A stretch of DNA of 31,019 bases from GCA-002282575 sp964646525. Its GTDB lineage: Bacteria; Pseudomonadota; Gammaproteobacteria; Thiomicrospirales; Thiomicrospiraceae. Shown here one piece after another: positions 16,718 through 23,806 of this stretch (position 1 is its first letter; each line of letters begins with the position of its first letter). The DNA lies in the NCBI GenBank assembly GCA_964646525.1, contig CAZYER010000017.1:1-31019 (forward strand), read 5' to 3'. The notes beneath the pieces were generated by a model. It was given only the letters and a program-made list of their open reading frames with translations. It did not search any database and had not been told where the DNA came from. Both the position numbers and the translations under genes were made by a program.

Positions 16718-16744
16718 TACATCCGCTAATAGGAGATCAACATC

Positions 16745-17404
16745 ATGGCTATTTCAAGTATTGATAGCTTAATGAACCCGAACGAAAAAGCGCGGGTTGC
16801 GCCACAAAAAACCATGGGTCAAGAAGATTTTTTGAAACTCTTAACGACGCAAATGCAAAATCAAGACCCCACCAATCCGGTAGATAACACGAAAATGATT
16901 GCCGATATGGCTCAGTTTTCTAGCTTGGAAGCAATGAAACAACTGAACGATACCGTGAGTAGCATTAGCCAAATGTTCAAAGTCAATCAAGCGGTGCAAG
17001 CGAGTGTGTTGGTGGGTAAAGACGTCGTGGTTCCAGGTAATAAGATTAGTTTAATTTCAGGTAATGCGCCTGTTGCTTTGGTTGATATTAAACAGCCATT
17101 AACGGATGTGAAAGCGCAAATTCGTAATGCCAGTGGTGAATTGGTGCGTGAGTATGCCTGGGATAGGTTGCCTGTCGGTCAGGGTGATTTGAAGTGGGAT
17201 GGTAAAGATGCTGCTGGCAATGCGTTGATGCAAGGTAACTATACGGTAACGGCATGGGGAACGAATTCTGAAGGTGCTCGTACAGCAGTTGGCACATTAG
17301 TTGCTCAGAAAGTGGTTAGTGTAGATGTGGGTTCATCGGGCGCTTCGCTTAATTTAGCTGACGGCTCTGCCGCTGGTCTCGATGAAATTCAACAAATCCG
17401 ATAA
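16745..17404 (+). CDS. flgD: hook cap protein FlgD
   Basis: FlgD caps the growing hook and is needed for polymerisation of FlgE. Residues 20-75 are the conserved N-terminal export and cap region (MGQEDFLKLLTTQMQNQDPT, then NPVDNTKMIADMAQFSSLEAM). The C-terminal part is a FlgD-type Ig/tudor hybrid domain (VKAQIRNASGELVREYAWDR, later WDGKDAAGNALMQGNYTV). A strong AGGAG site precedes the ATG. At 219 residues it is typical. Confidence 0.97.
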   Translation: MAISSIDSLMNPNEKARVAPQKTMGQEDFLKLLTTQMQNQDPTNPVDNTKMIADMAQFSSLEAMKQLNDTVSSISQMFKVNQAVQASVLVGKDVVVPGNKISLISGNAPVALVDIKQPLTDVKAQIRNASGELVREYAWDRLPVGQGDLKWDGKDAAGNALMQGNYTVTAWGTNSEGARTAVGTLVAQKVVSVDVGSSGASLNLADGSAAGLDEIQQIR

Positions 17405-17419
17405 GACGAGGATAGAATC

Positions 17420-19501
17420 ATGGCAACGAATTTTTCATTAACCGCGTTAACAGGTATTAACTCAGCTTCGACTGGTTTGGGTGTTATCTCCAATAACATT
17501 TCCAATGCCCAAACCATTGGTTTTAAATCAAGCCGTGCCGAATTTGCGGATTTGTTTTATGGTGCTCAAAATACACCTGGTACAGGTTCTCGTACACAGG
17601 CTGTGACACAGAATTTTAATCAAGGTGCGATTAACGATACAGGCAATCAACTAGACTTGGCCATTAGTGGAAATGGCATGTTTATTTTAGAAGATAAGTC
17701 TGGACGCTATGACGCAGTTTACACTCGCAATGGTTCATTTAAATTGGATAAGGATGGTTTTATTACTGACCAAATGGGTAATCGACTGCAAGGGTTTAAT
17801 AAAGATAATTTTCTGTCTACACCCACAAATAGCATTTATCAAACGGTTTTAGGTTCGCTTAATATTGGTGAACTTAACAAAGTTCCGAAACAAACGTCGC
17901 AAACAACTTTTGATTTGAACTTAAATGGACAGGATCCAGTAACCTATGTAACCACCTCAAATGGCGGCAGACAGAGCGCCAGTGGGGTTGCTTTTACTGC
18001 GAATAATTTGAAAAATTTATCCTATGACGGCGCACCTAATTATTCAACCAGCAAAGTTGTGTACGATAGTTTGGGCGGTCAACATCGCGTTACGGTTAAT
18101 TATTACAAAGTAGGTGTGAATGCTCCTGGAAGTTACCCGTCGGCAAACTCATCATCAGGTAATTCAGTAACTTATAATAACGAAACAACCGATTGGTATG
18201 CGCAATATATTATGGAGGACTTTGATCCTGTCAGCAATAAATGGTATAGATCGGGTTCGGGTCAAGACTCGGCTGCCAATGGTTTAAGTAATGAAAATGC
18301 TTACCTCAATTTTCAGGCACTGATAACTGGAGGAGCCACAGTAGCTGAAGCTAGTGCGGCACAAAACGCAGCATCTACCTTTGGTATGCCAACAACAGCA
18401 GCTGGTGCTGGTGAGAGTGCATATAACTTGGTGCTCGCTATCGGTGGTACAGTAGCTGAGGCTGCAACAGCCAGAGGAACAGCGATAGCTGCGTTTGGAG
18501 CTGGTGGGCCAGCAGGGCAGCTGGCTGCGTTCAATGCTGCTTTAGCCTCAACGTCGCAAACAAGTTTTACAGACGCTCAGGGCAGTACATCATACACAGA
18601 TTACACTGGCGCAAACGGTTGGAGTTCAGATTCATCACGACTTGCTTCGTTATTTGCTGTTAGTGACGCATCGGGAAATCTTATTCAACCGACAACAGCT
18701 GCCCAAGCCGCCCAAGCCGCTCAAGCAGCAGCTATTGCGATGGGACTTAATGCTTCACAGGCTGCGCAGGCAGCACAAGCAGCACAAGCAGCATTTTCTG
18801 GACCGTTAGTTGCTCCAGCAACAACAGCATCGCAAAATGCATTTAACGCTGCCTTTGGTTCTAGTGGAGTTGTGACTTCAATTCCTGATGCCGTTGTTCA
18901 GGCATACCGTTTTGATAGTCAGGGCAAACTACTTGATTTCAATAATAACGGTGATTTTGCTATGGTTGCTGGTAATAATACCCCACCTATTAAAATAGCA
19001 GCACCACAAAATTGGTATTTCGACATTCCTAATCCAAACGGAACAGTTGGTGTCAGTGAGCAAATGAGCTTCGATGCAGATTTAACTAAACTGACTCAAT
19101 ATGCAGGATCCTATAATATTCGTGGTGTGACACAAGATGGTTATGCGGCGGGTGACTTGGTCAATGTTCAGGTAAATAAAGACGGTACCATTGAAGCGCA
19201 GTATTCCAATGGTCGTTCGGATACCGTGGCTAAACTAGCCTTAGCCAACTTCAGTGACCAACAAGGTATGCAAAAACTGGGTAACCAAATGTGGGCAGAA
19301 ACGGCCGCTTCTGGTCCGCGCCAGTTGGGCAATCCGCAAGCATCTGGTTTTGGTGCTATTCAAGCTGGCGCCTTGGAATACTCTAACGTTGATGTAACGG
19401 GTGAGTTAGTGAATATGATTTTTATGCAAAAAATGTATCAGGCCAGTGCGCAGGTGATTTCTACCGATAAAACCTTAACACAAACCATTCTCCAGCTCTA
19501 A
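17420..19501 (+). CDS. flgE: flagellar hook protein FlgE, with large Ala-rich insert
   Basis: Structural subunit of the hook. The N-terminal D0 region (FSLTALTGINSASTGLGVIS, NNISNAQTIGFKSSRAEFAD) and C-terminal D0 (LEYSNVDVTGELVNMIFMQK) are standard, as are the D1 strands. The length of 693 residues is well above the roughly 400 of E. coli FlgE. The excess lies at about residues 265-495, in the outer D2/D3 part. It contains two GG-TVAEA units 38 residues apart (starting near residues 304 and 342) and an AAQ-repeat tract near residue 430 onward, flanked by Ser/Thr-rich stretches. The frame is open throughout, so this is not a frameshift artefact. The insert should sit on the outside of the hook. 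A terminator follows. Confidence 0.95.
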   Translation: MATNFSLTALTGINSASTGLGVISNNISNAQTIGFKSSRAEFADLFYGAQNTPGTGSRTQAVTQNFNQGAINDTGNQLDLAISGNGMFILEDKSGRYDAVYTRNGSFKLDKDGFITDQMGNRLQGFNKDNFLSTPTNSIYQTVLGSLNIGELNKVPKQTSQTTFDLNLNGQDPVTYVTTSNGGRQSASGVAFTANNLKNLSYDGAPNYSTSKVVYDSLGGQHRVTVNYYKVGVNAPGSYPSANSSSGNSVTYNNETTDWYAQYIMEDFDPVSNKWYRSGSGQDSAANGLSNENAYLNFQALITGGATVAEASAAQNAASTFGMPTTAAGAGESAYNLVLAIGGTVAEAATARGTAIAAFGAGGPAGQLAAFNAALASTSQTSFTDAQGSTSYTDYTGANGWSSDSSRLASLFAVSDASGNLIQPTTAAQAAQAAQAAAIAMGLNASQAAQAAQAAQAAFSGPLVAPATTASQNAFNAAFGSSGVVTSIPDAVVQAYRFDSQGKLLDFNNNGDFAMVAGNNTPPIKIAAPQNWYFDIPNPNGTVGVSEQMSFDADLTKLTQYAGSYNIRGVTQDGYAAGDLVNVQVNKDGTIEAQYSNGRSDTVAKLALANFSDQQGMQKLGNQMWAETAASGPRQLGNPQASGFGAIQAGALEYSNVDVTGELVNMIFMQKMYQASAQVISTDKTLTQTILQL
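18209..18904 (+). repeat. Ala-rich repetitive insert within flgE
   Basis: Within flgE, the segment holds low-complexity coding sequence: the DNA repeats ACAGTAGCTGA near 18338 and 18449, and a run of short GCN-CAA units at about 18701-18790 encoding AAQ repeats. The encoded protein is helix-favouring and alanine-rich, unlike the beta-rich outer domains of known hooks. Boundaries are approximate. Confidence 0.6.
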
Positions 19502-19515
19502 TCAGCTTCTTTAAG

Positions 19516-19554
19516 CCCTAATAACTAGATTTTTAGTTGTTGGGGTTTTGTTTT
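19516..19554 (+). terminator. terminator after flgE
   Basis: A 12-base stem (CCCTAATAACTA / TAGTTGTTGGGG, with two G-U pairs) with a six-base loop is followed by TTTTGTTTT. It separates flgBCDE from the flgF promoter. Confidence 0.8.
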
Positions 19555-19563
19555 GGATTGCTT

Positions 19564-19579
19564 TGGCACAGTAAATGCT
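19564..19579 (+). promoter_or_regulatory. sigma54 promoter for flgFGH
   Basis: TGGCACAGTAAATGCT has a near-perfect -24 (TGGCACA), GG-N10-GC spacing and an ATGCT -12 element. The start site should be near 19590, leaving a leader of about 90 bases. Directly at the start lies the inverted repeat GGCAAG-A-CTTGCC (19593-19605), a candidate activator site. Confidence 0.75.
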
Positions 19580-19679
19580 TAATAGTTTTTGAGGCAAGAC
19601 TTGCCGTTACCTCAGTGGTGATGGCAAACCAAGCCGAATGAGATATGACTTAGGGATAACTGAATAGGAGTGGCGGATT

Positions 19680-20423
19680 ATGGACAGAATGCTGTACATC
19701 GCCATGAGTGGTGCTAAAGAAACTGCGCTTTCATTAGCGGCCAACTCAAACAACTTAGCCAATGCCAATACCACTGGTTTTAAAGCCGACTTTAACCAAT
19801 TTCGCGCCATGCATGTCGCGGGACCTGGGCATGATAGTCGTGCTTATGCCTTATCTGAACGTCCTGCAACCGATTTAACCGCTGGTCCGATGAATTACAC
19901 CGGTCGAGATATGGATGTGGCTGTTGCTAACAATGATTGGTTGGTCATTCAAACACCTAAAGGTGATGAAGGGCTGGTTAAAACCGCCAGTTTGCAAATC
20001 AAAGCCGATGGTTCGTTGGTTGATATTCACGGCAACCCTATGCTGGGTGCTGATGGTCCTATCGTTATCCCTCCCGCCGAAAAAGTCGATATCGGTGTCG
20101 ACGGTAGCATTTCGATTGTTCCACTCGGTCAGCCGATGCAGAATTTAGAAATTGTCGGTCAGTTGCGTATTGTTAGACCTAATGACGCCTCACCGCAACA
20201 AATAGAAAAAGGATTAGACGGGTATATGCGCTCTAAAGCAGGCGTTACCCCTCAGTTGGATGGTCGTTTGATGAGCGGCGTGTTAGAGGCTAGTAACGTC
20301 AATACCGTTCAGTCTTTGGTGGATATGATTTCTTTGCAACGCAAGTACGAAATGCAGGTAAAAATGATGAACACCAGCAATAAAAACGAAGAAAAAAACA
20401 ATCAGTTATTATCGCTAAGATAA
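19680..20423 (+). CDS. flgF: flagellar proximal rod protein FlgF
   Basis: Rod subunit of the FlgF/FlgG class. The N-terminus is typical (MDRMLYIAMSGAKETALSLA, then ANSNNLANANTTGFKADFNQ) and the C-terminus contains VLEASNVNTVQSLVDMISLQ. At 247 residues the length fits. An AGGAG site lies before the ATG. It is followed by flgG after 15 bases. Compared with FlgG it lacks the distal rod loop at the N-terminus. Confidence 0.96.
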   Translation: MDRMLYIAMSGAKETALSLAANSNNLANANTTGFKADFNQFRAMHVAGPGHDSRAYALSERPATDLTAGPMNYTGRDMDVAVANNDWLVIQTPKGDEGLVKTASLQIKADGSLVDIHGNPMLGADGPIVIPPAEKVDIGVDGSISIVPLGQPMQNLEIVGQLRIVRPNDASPQQIEKGLDGYMRSKAGVTPQLDGRLMSGVLEASNVNTVQSLVDMISLQRKYEMQVKMMNTSNKNEEKNNQLLSLR

Positions 20424-20438
20424 GGGTAGGTTAGGATC

Positions 20439-21224
20439 ATGAACAGAGCACTATATGTCGCCAAAACAGGCTTAGAAGCGCAAAACACACGCTTAGCAAC
20501 TATTTCTAATAACTTGGCTAACGCCAACACCACTGGTTATAAACAAGGTCGTGCCGAGTTTGAGGATCTGATTTATCAGAACGTGCGCCAACCTGGCGGG
20601 TTTGCTAACCAACAAACCACGCTGCCTTCTGGTTTGCAGTTGGGTGTGGGTACTAAAGTGGTGGCCATTCAAAAAATGCACACACAAGGTAGTCTACAAA
20701 ATACGGGCAATGAATTAGATATTGCTTTGCAAGGTAAGGGTTTTTTTCAAATTCAGCAGGTCGACGGCACTATTGCTTACACGCGTGACGGTTCTTTTCA
20801 ATTGAACCAGAATGGTGACATGGTGACTTCGGGCGGTTTATTGGTACAGCCACAGATTACCGTTCCACCTAACGCGACGGGTGTCACTATTGGTACCGAC
20901 GGTACTGTTTCGGCAACCATTCCTGGACAGGCAGAGCCACAACAGCTAGGTCAGTTAGAGATTGCTACCTTTATTAATCCAGCCGGTTTGAACGCAAAAG
21001 GCGATAACCTATTCACCGAAACCATTGCCAGCGGCGTGCCGGTTGTGGGCGTGGCGGGTGTTGACGGTGTCGGTACCATTATTCAATCTTTCTTAGAAGC
21101 TTCTAACGTTAACACGGTGGAAGAGTTGATTGGTATGATCGAAGCGCAACGTACTTATGAAATGAATGCCAAAGCGATTAAAGCTGCCGATGGCATGATG
21201 CAATATCTCAATAATAACGTGTAA
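20439..21224 (+). CDS. flgG: flagellar distal rod protein FlgG
   Basis: Distal rod subunit that crosses the P and L rings. The conserved RALYVAKTGLEAQNTRLATI, NNLANANTTGYKQGRAEFED and FLEASNVNTVEELIGMIEAQ stretches are all present. The FlgG-specific insertion after the D0 helix (DLIYQNVRQPGGFANQQTTL) distinguishes it from FlgF. At 261 residues it is the usual size. Confidence 0.97.
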   Translation: MNRALYVAKTGLEAQNTRLATISNNLANANTTGYKQGRAEFEDLIYQNVRQPGGFANQQTTLPSGLQLGVGTKVVAIQKMHTQGSLQNTGNELDIALQGKGFFQIQQVDGTIAYTRDGSFQLNQNGDMVTSGGLLVQPQITVPPNATGVTIGTDGTVSATIPGQAEPQQLGQLEIATFINPAGLNAKGDNLFTETIASGVPVVGVAGVDGVGTIIQSFLEASNVNTVEELIGMIEAQRTYEMNAKAIKAADGMMQYLNNNV

Positions 21225-21245
21225 TCTAAGTCAGGATGAATAGAT

Positions 21246-21929
21246 ATGAAAACACAATTATTACTGGCTATGACAGCCGTTAGTTTTTTGACAGCCTGTT
21301 CTAACACGCCACAACGTATGGGTAAGTTCGAGTATGAGCCTGCTTACCCAACCAATATTCCACAAGCAGAAACGGCACGTAATGGTTCACTATATCAACC
21401 TGGCGCGATGGACTTGTTTAATGATAGTAAAGCACGTCGCATTGGTGACATCATTACTGTCAATTTACAAGAAAAAATGAATGCGCAGAAAAAAGCAGCA
21501 GCGAATGAGAAGAAAACCAACGCCACTTCCATGGGCGCTCCCACTATTTTAGGAGGGACGGTGGGTGCAGCTGCTGGCGGTATTAACTTTTTGGGTGATA
21601 CTTCTTTTGATTCCTCCCATCAATTTAAGGGACAGGGTGATGCATCGCAAAGCAATAGCCTAACGGGTAATATTAGTGTTACCGTGGTTGAAGTGATTCC
21701 GAATGGTAATTTGGTCGTCCGTGGTGAAAAATGGGTAACCATTAACCAAGGTGAAGAAGTCATTCGGTTTGCTGGTATTATTCGTCCAGCGGATGTCGGT
21801 CCTGATAACAGCATTCCCTCCACCAAAGTAGCTGATGCCCGTATTATTTATAGTGGCGATGGGTTAGTGAACGAAGCCACGCAGAAAGGGTGGTTGGCAC
21901 GATTCTTCAGCAATTATTGGCCATGGTAA
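21246..21929 (+). CDS. flgH: flagellar L-ring lipoprotein FlgH
   Basis: Forms the outer membrane L ring. The lipoprotein signal ends SFLTAC (lipid Cys 18). The mature protein has the family stretch RRIGDIITVNLQEKMNAQKK and ISVTVVEVIPNGNLVVRGEK, with INQGEEVIRFAGIIRPADV near the end and a typical LARFFSNYWPW terminus. At 227 residues it is normal. A 201-base gap with a terminator and a new promoter follows before flgI. Confidence 0.97.
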   Translation: MKTQLLLAMTAVSFLTACSNTPQRMGKFEYEPAYPTNIPQAETARNGSLYQPGAMDLFNDSKARRIGDIITVNLQEKMNAQKKAAANEKKTNATSMGAPTILGGTVGAAAGGINFLGDTSFDSSHQFKGQGDASQSNSLTGNISVTVVEVIPNGNLVVRGEKWVTINQGEEVIRFAGIIRPADVGPDNSIPSTKVADARIIYSGDGLVNEATQKGWLARFFSNYWPW

Positions 21930-22028
21930 ACCTATTACGCTAACATCTGGCGTTTGTTGCTTAACAAACAAAAATAGTCTGATAACGGCAAGACACACAA
22001 GTCTACTTATAAAAAAATAGTCATGATT

Positions 22029-22060
22029 AGCGCCTTAGTTCTCCCTAAGGTGCTTTTTTA
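22029..22060 (+). terminator. terminator after flgH
   Basis: A 10-base stem (AGCGCCTTAG / CTAAGGTGCT, one G-U pair) with a six-base loop is followed by TTTTTATTTTA. It ends the flgFGH block. Confidence 0.85.
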
Positions 22061-22072
22061 TTTTATTGGTAT

Positions 22073-22088
22073 TGGCATATCCTTTGCT
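22073..22088 (+). promoter_or_regulatory. sigma54 promoter for flgI onward
   Basis: TGGCATATCCTTTGCT has TGGCA at -24, TTGCT at -12 and GG-N10-GC spacing. The expected start is near 22099, about 32 bases before flgI. The ribosome site sits in a small dyad, GGAG-AGT-CTCC, ending right before the ATG (22120-22130), which could lower translation. Confidence 0.8.
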
Positions 22089-22130
22089 TTGTACTAAGTG
22101 TAAAATAAAATCAGCTTAGGGAGAGTCTCC

Positions 22131-23222
22131 ATGAAACGAATTATAGTTACTGGTTTGATGGCCTTAATGGCGCTACAACCTGTTTTAGCTGAGCGCATTA
22201 AAGACTTGGCACAAGTTCAAGGTGTGCGTAGCAACCAACTGATTGGTTATGGCTTGGTGGTTGGTCTAAATGGTACGGGTGATAAAAATCCTTTTACTGA
22301 TCAAAGCCTCAAGTCAATGCTGACACGTTTTGGTATTAACATGCCAACCGATGTGAAGCCCAACTCCAAAAATATCGCAGCGGTGGCTGTGCATGCAGAA
22401 TTACCTCCTTTTATAAAGCCAGGTCAAACGATTGATATTACCGTTTCTTCTTTAGGTAACGCTAAATCACTTGCTGGTGGTTCATTGTTGCTTACACCAT
22501 TGCGTGGACTAGATGGTAATGTTTACGCGATGGCACAAGGTTCGTTGGTGGTTGGTGGCTTAGACGCCTCTGGTAAAGATGGTTCTAAAATTACCATTAA
22601 CTACCCAGGCGGCGGTCATGTGCCTAATGGAGCGATTGTTGAGAAAGGGGTTGATGCTGGTTTCGATGTCGGTAACACCATTACATTAAATCTGCGCCAG
22701 GGCGATTTCACTACCGCTAAACTGATGGTCGATGCCATTAACCAAAAATTTGGGGCGGATACGGCTAGAGCCTTGGATGCTCAGTCGGTAGAGGTGATGG
22801 CACCTCGTATGGCATCGCATAAAGTCAGTTTTTTGTCTGAAATTGAAAATATTGAAATTACGCCTGCGGAAGCCGCTGCTAAGGTCATCGTTAATGCCAG
22901 AACCGGTACCGTGGTCATTGGGCAAAATGTACGTATTGGCGCCGCTGCCGTGGCACATGGTAATTTGAGTGTTTCTGTCGGTGAAGGGATGAATGTCAAT
23001 CAGCCCAATCCTTTCGCTAATGGTCAAACTGCCGTGACGCCAGCTTCTAATGTAGCGGTTAATCAAGAGCCGGCACGTATGTTTAAGTTCGATAGTGGCG
23101 TATCATTAGACGAGTTAGTGAAAACGGTGAATAAAATTGGCGCGTCGCCTTCGGACTTAGTCGCTATTTTAGAAGCCTTGAAAGCATCAGGTGCGTTGAA
23201 AGCCGAATTGCTGGTTATTTAA
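22131..23222 (+). CDS. flgI: flagellar P-ring protein FlgI
   Basis: Periplasmic P-ring subunit, assembled with the help of FlgA. A cleavable signal peptide (MKRIIVTGLMALMALQPVLA) precedes the family-defining ERIKDLAQVQGVRSNQLIGY and GLVVGLNGTGDKNPFTDQSL. Other conserved parts include IAAVAVHAELPPFIKPGQTI and the C-terminal SPSDLVAILEALKASGALKA. At 363 residues it is the normal size. It ends four bases into the flgJ ribosome-site region, so flgJ is coupled to it. Confidence 0.98.
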   Translation: MKRIIVTGLMALMALQPVLAERIKDLAQVQGVRSNQLIGYGLVVGLNGTGDKNPFTDQSLKSMLTRFGINMPTDVKPNSKNIAAVAVHAELPPFIKPGQTIDITVSSLGNAKSLAGGSLLLTPLRGLDGNVYAMAQGSLVVGGLDASGKDGSKITINYPGGGHVPNGAIVEKGVDAGFDVGNTITLNLRQGDFTTAKLMVDAINQKFGADTARALDAQSVEVMAPRMASHKVSFLSEIENIEITPAEAAAKVIVNARTGTVVIGQNVRIGAAAVAHGNLSVSVGEGMNVNQPNPFANGQTAVTPASNVAVNQEPARMFKFDSGVSLDELVKTVNKIGASPSDLVAILEALKASGALKAELLVI

Positions 23223-23234
23223 GGAGTGCTGAGA

Positions 23235-23786
23235 TTGAACTCAGTCAGTAACATTAATGTCGCTAACGATGTCGGTGCTGTCAATGGCTTGCGCCGCGTC
23301 GCCCAGCAAGACAAAACCGAAGCACTAAAAGCGGTGGCGAAACAATTTGAAGCGATTATGCTGCAACAATTGTTGAAAAGCTCTCGTGAGACTTCTTGGG
23401 ATGATGGGTTTGGAGAAGATGTACCGGGTGTCGGTTCTATGGATACTTACCGTGAGTGGCGAGATGATCAGCTGGCACAAACACTTTCTGCTAAAGGTTC
23501 AATGGGTTTTGCCGATATGTTAGTAAAACAATTATCTCCCGCAATCAACAATAACGCTAAGTATGGTATCGCTAGTGATTTAAAAGATGAGGGCGCTGTG
23601 AATAAACCCATTGCGCGTACCCATTCCAGTTCCAGCAATATGGGCGGCTGGTGGAAAGTACCGGCTGCCGATATTCCAGCAGTGCCAAAATCAACTACGG
23701 AAGTAGGCTTGCCCTCAACCGAAGAAACCTTACTGTTGCGTAACCTGTTGCAGGGAAAAATAACCGCTAAGCCCGAACAGGGCTGA
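23235..23786 (+). CDS. flgJ: rod-cap protein FlgJ without muramidase domain
   Basis: FlgJ scaffolds rod assembly. The N-terminal rod-cap domain is present (VAKQFEAIMLQQLLKSSRET, then MDTYREWRDDQLAQTLSAKG). The protein ends at 183 residues with a Pro/Ser-rich tail, so the C-terminal glucosaminidase domain of enteric FlgJ (about 313 residues in total) is absent; nothing in the following bases resembles a broken-off piece. The TTG at 23235 is preferred because AAGGAG (23221-23226) is correctly spaced from it; the GTG at 23226 overlaps that site. Single-domain FlgJ occurs in many bacteria, which use a separate lytic enzyme. Confidence 0.88.
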   Translation: MNSVSNINVANDVGAVNGLRRVAQQDKTEALKAVAKQFEAIMLQQLLKSSRETSWDDGFGEDVPGVGSMDTYREWRDDQLAQTLSAKGSMGFADMLVKQLSPAINNNAKYGIASDLKDEGAVNKPIARTHSSSSNMGGWWKVPAADIPAVPKSTTEVGLPSTEETLLLRNLLQGKITAKPEQG

Positions 23787-23806
23787 TTGGGGAAGGATGA
23801 AATAAC

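Noticed and set aside
17420..19501. FlgE insert as a frameshift or chimera
   Set aside because: The frame is open through the insert and both D0 ends are intact and in phase, with normal hook sequence resuming at VVQAYRFDSQGKL.
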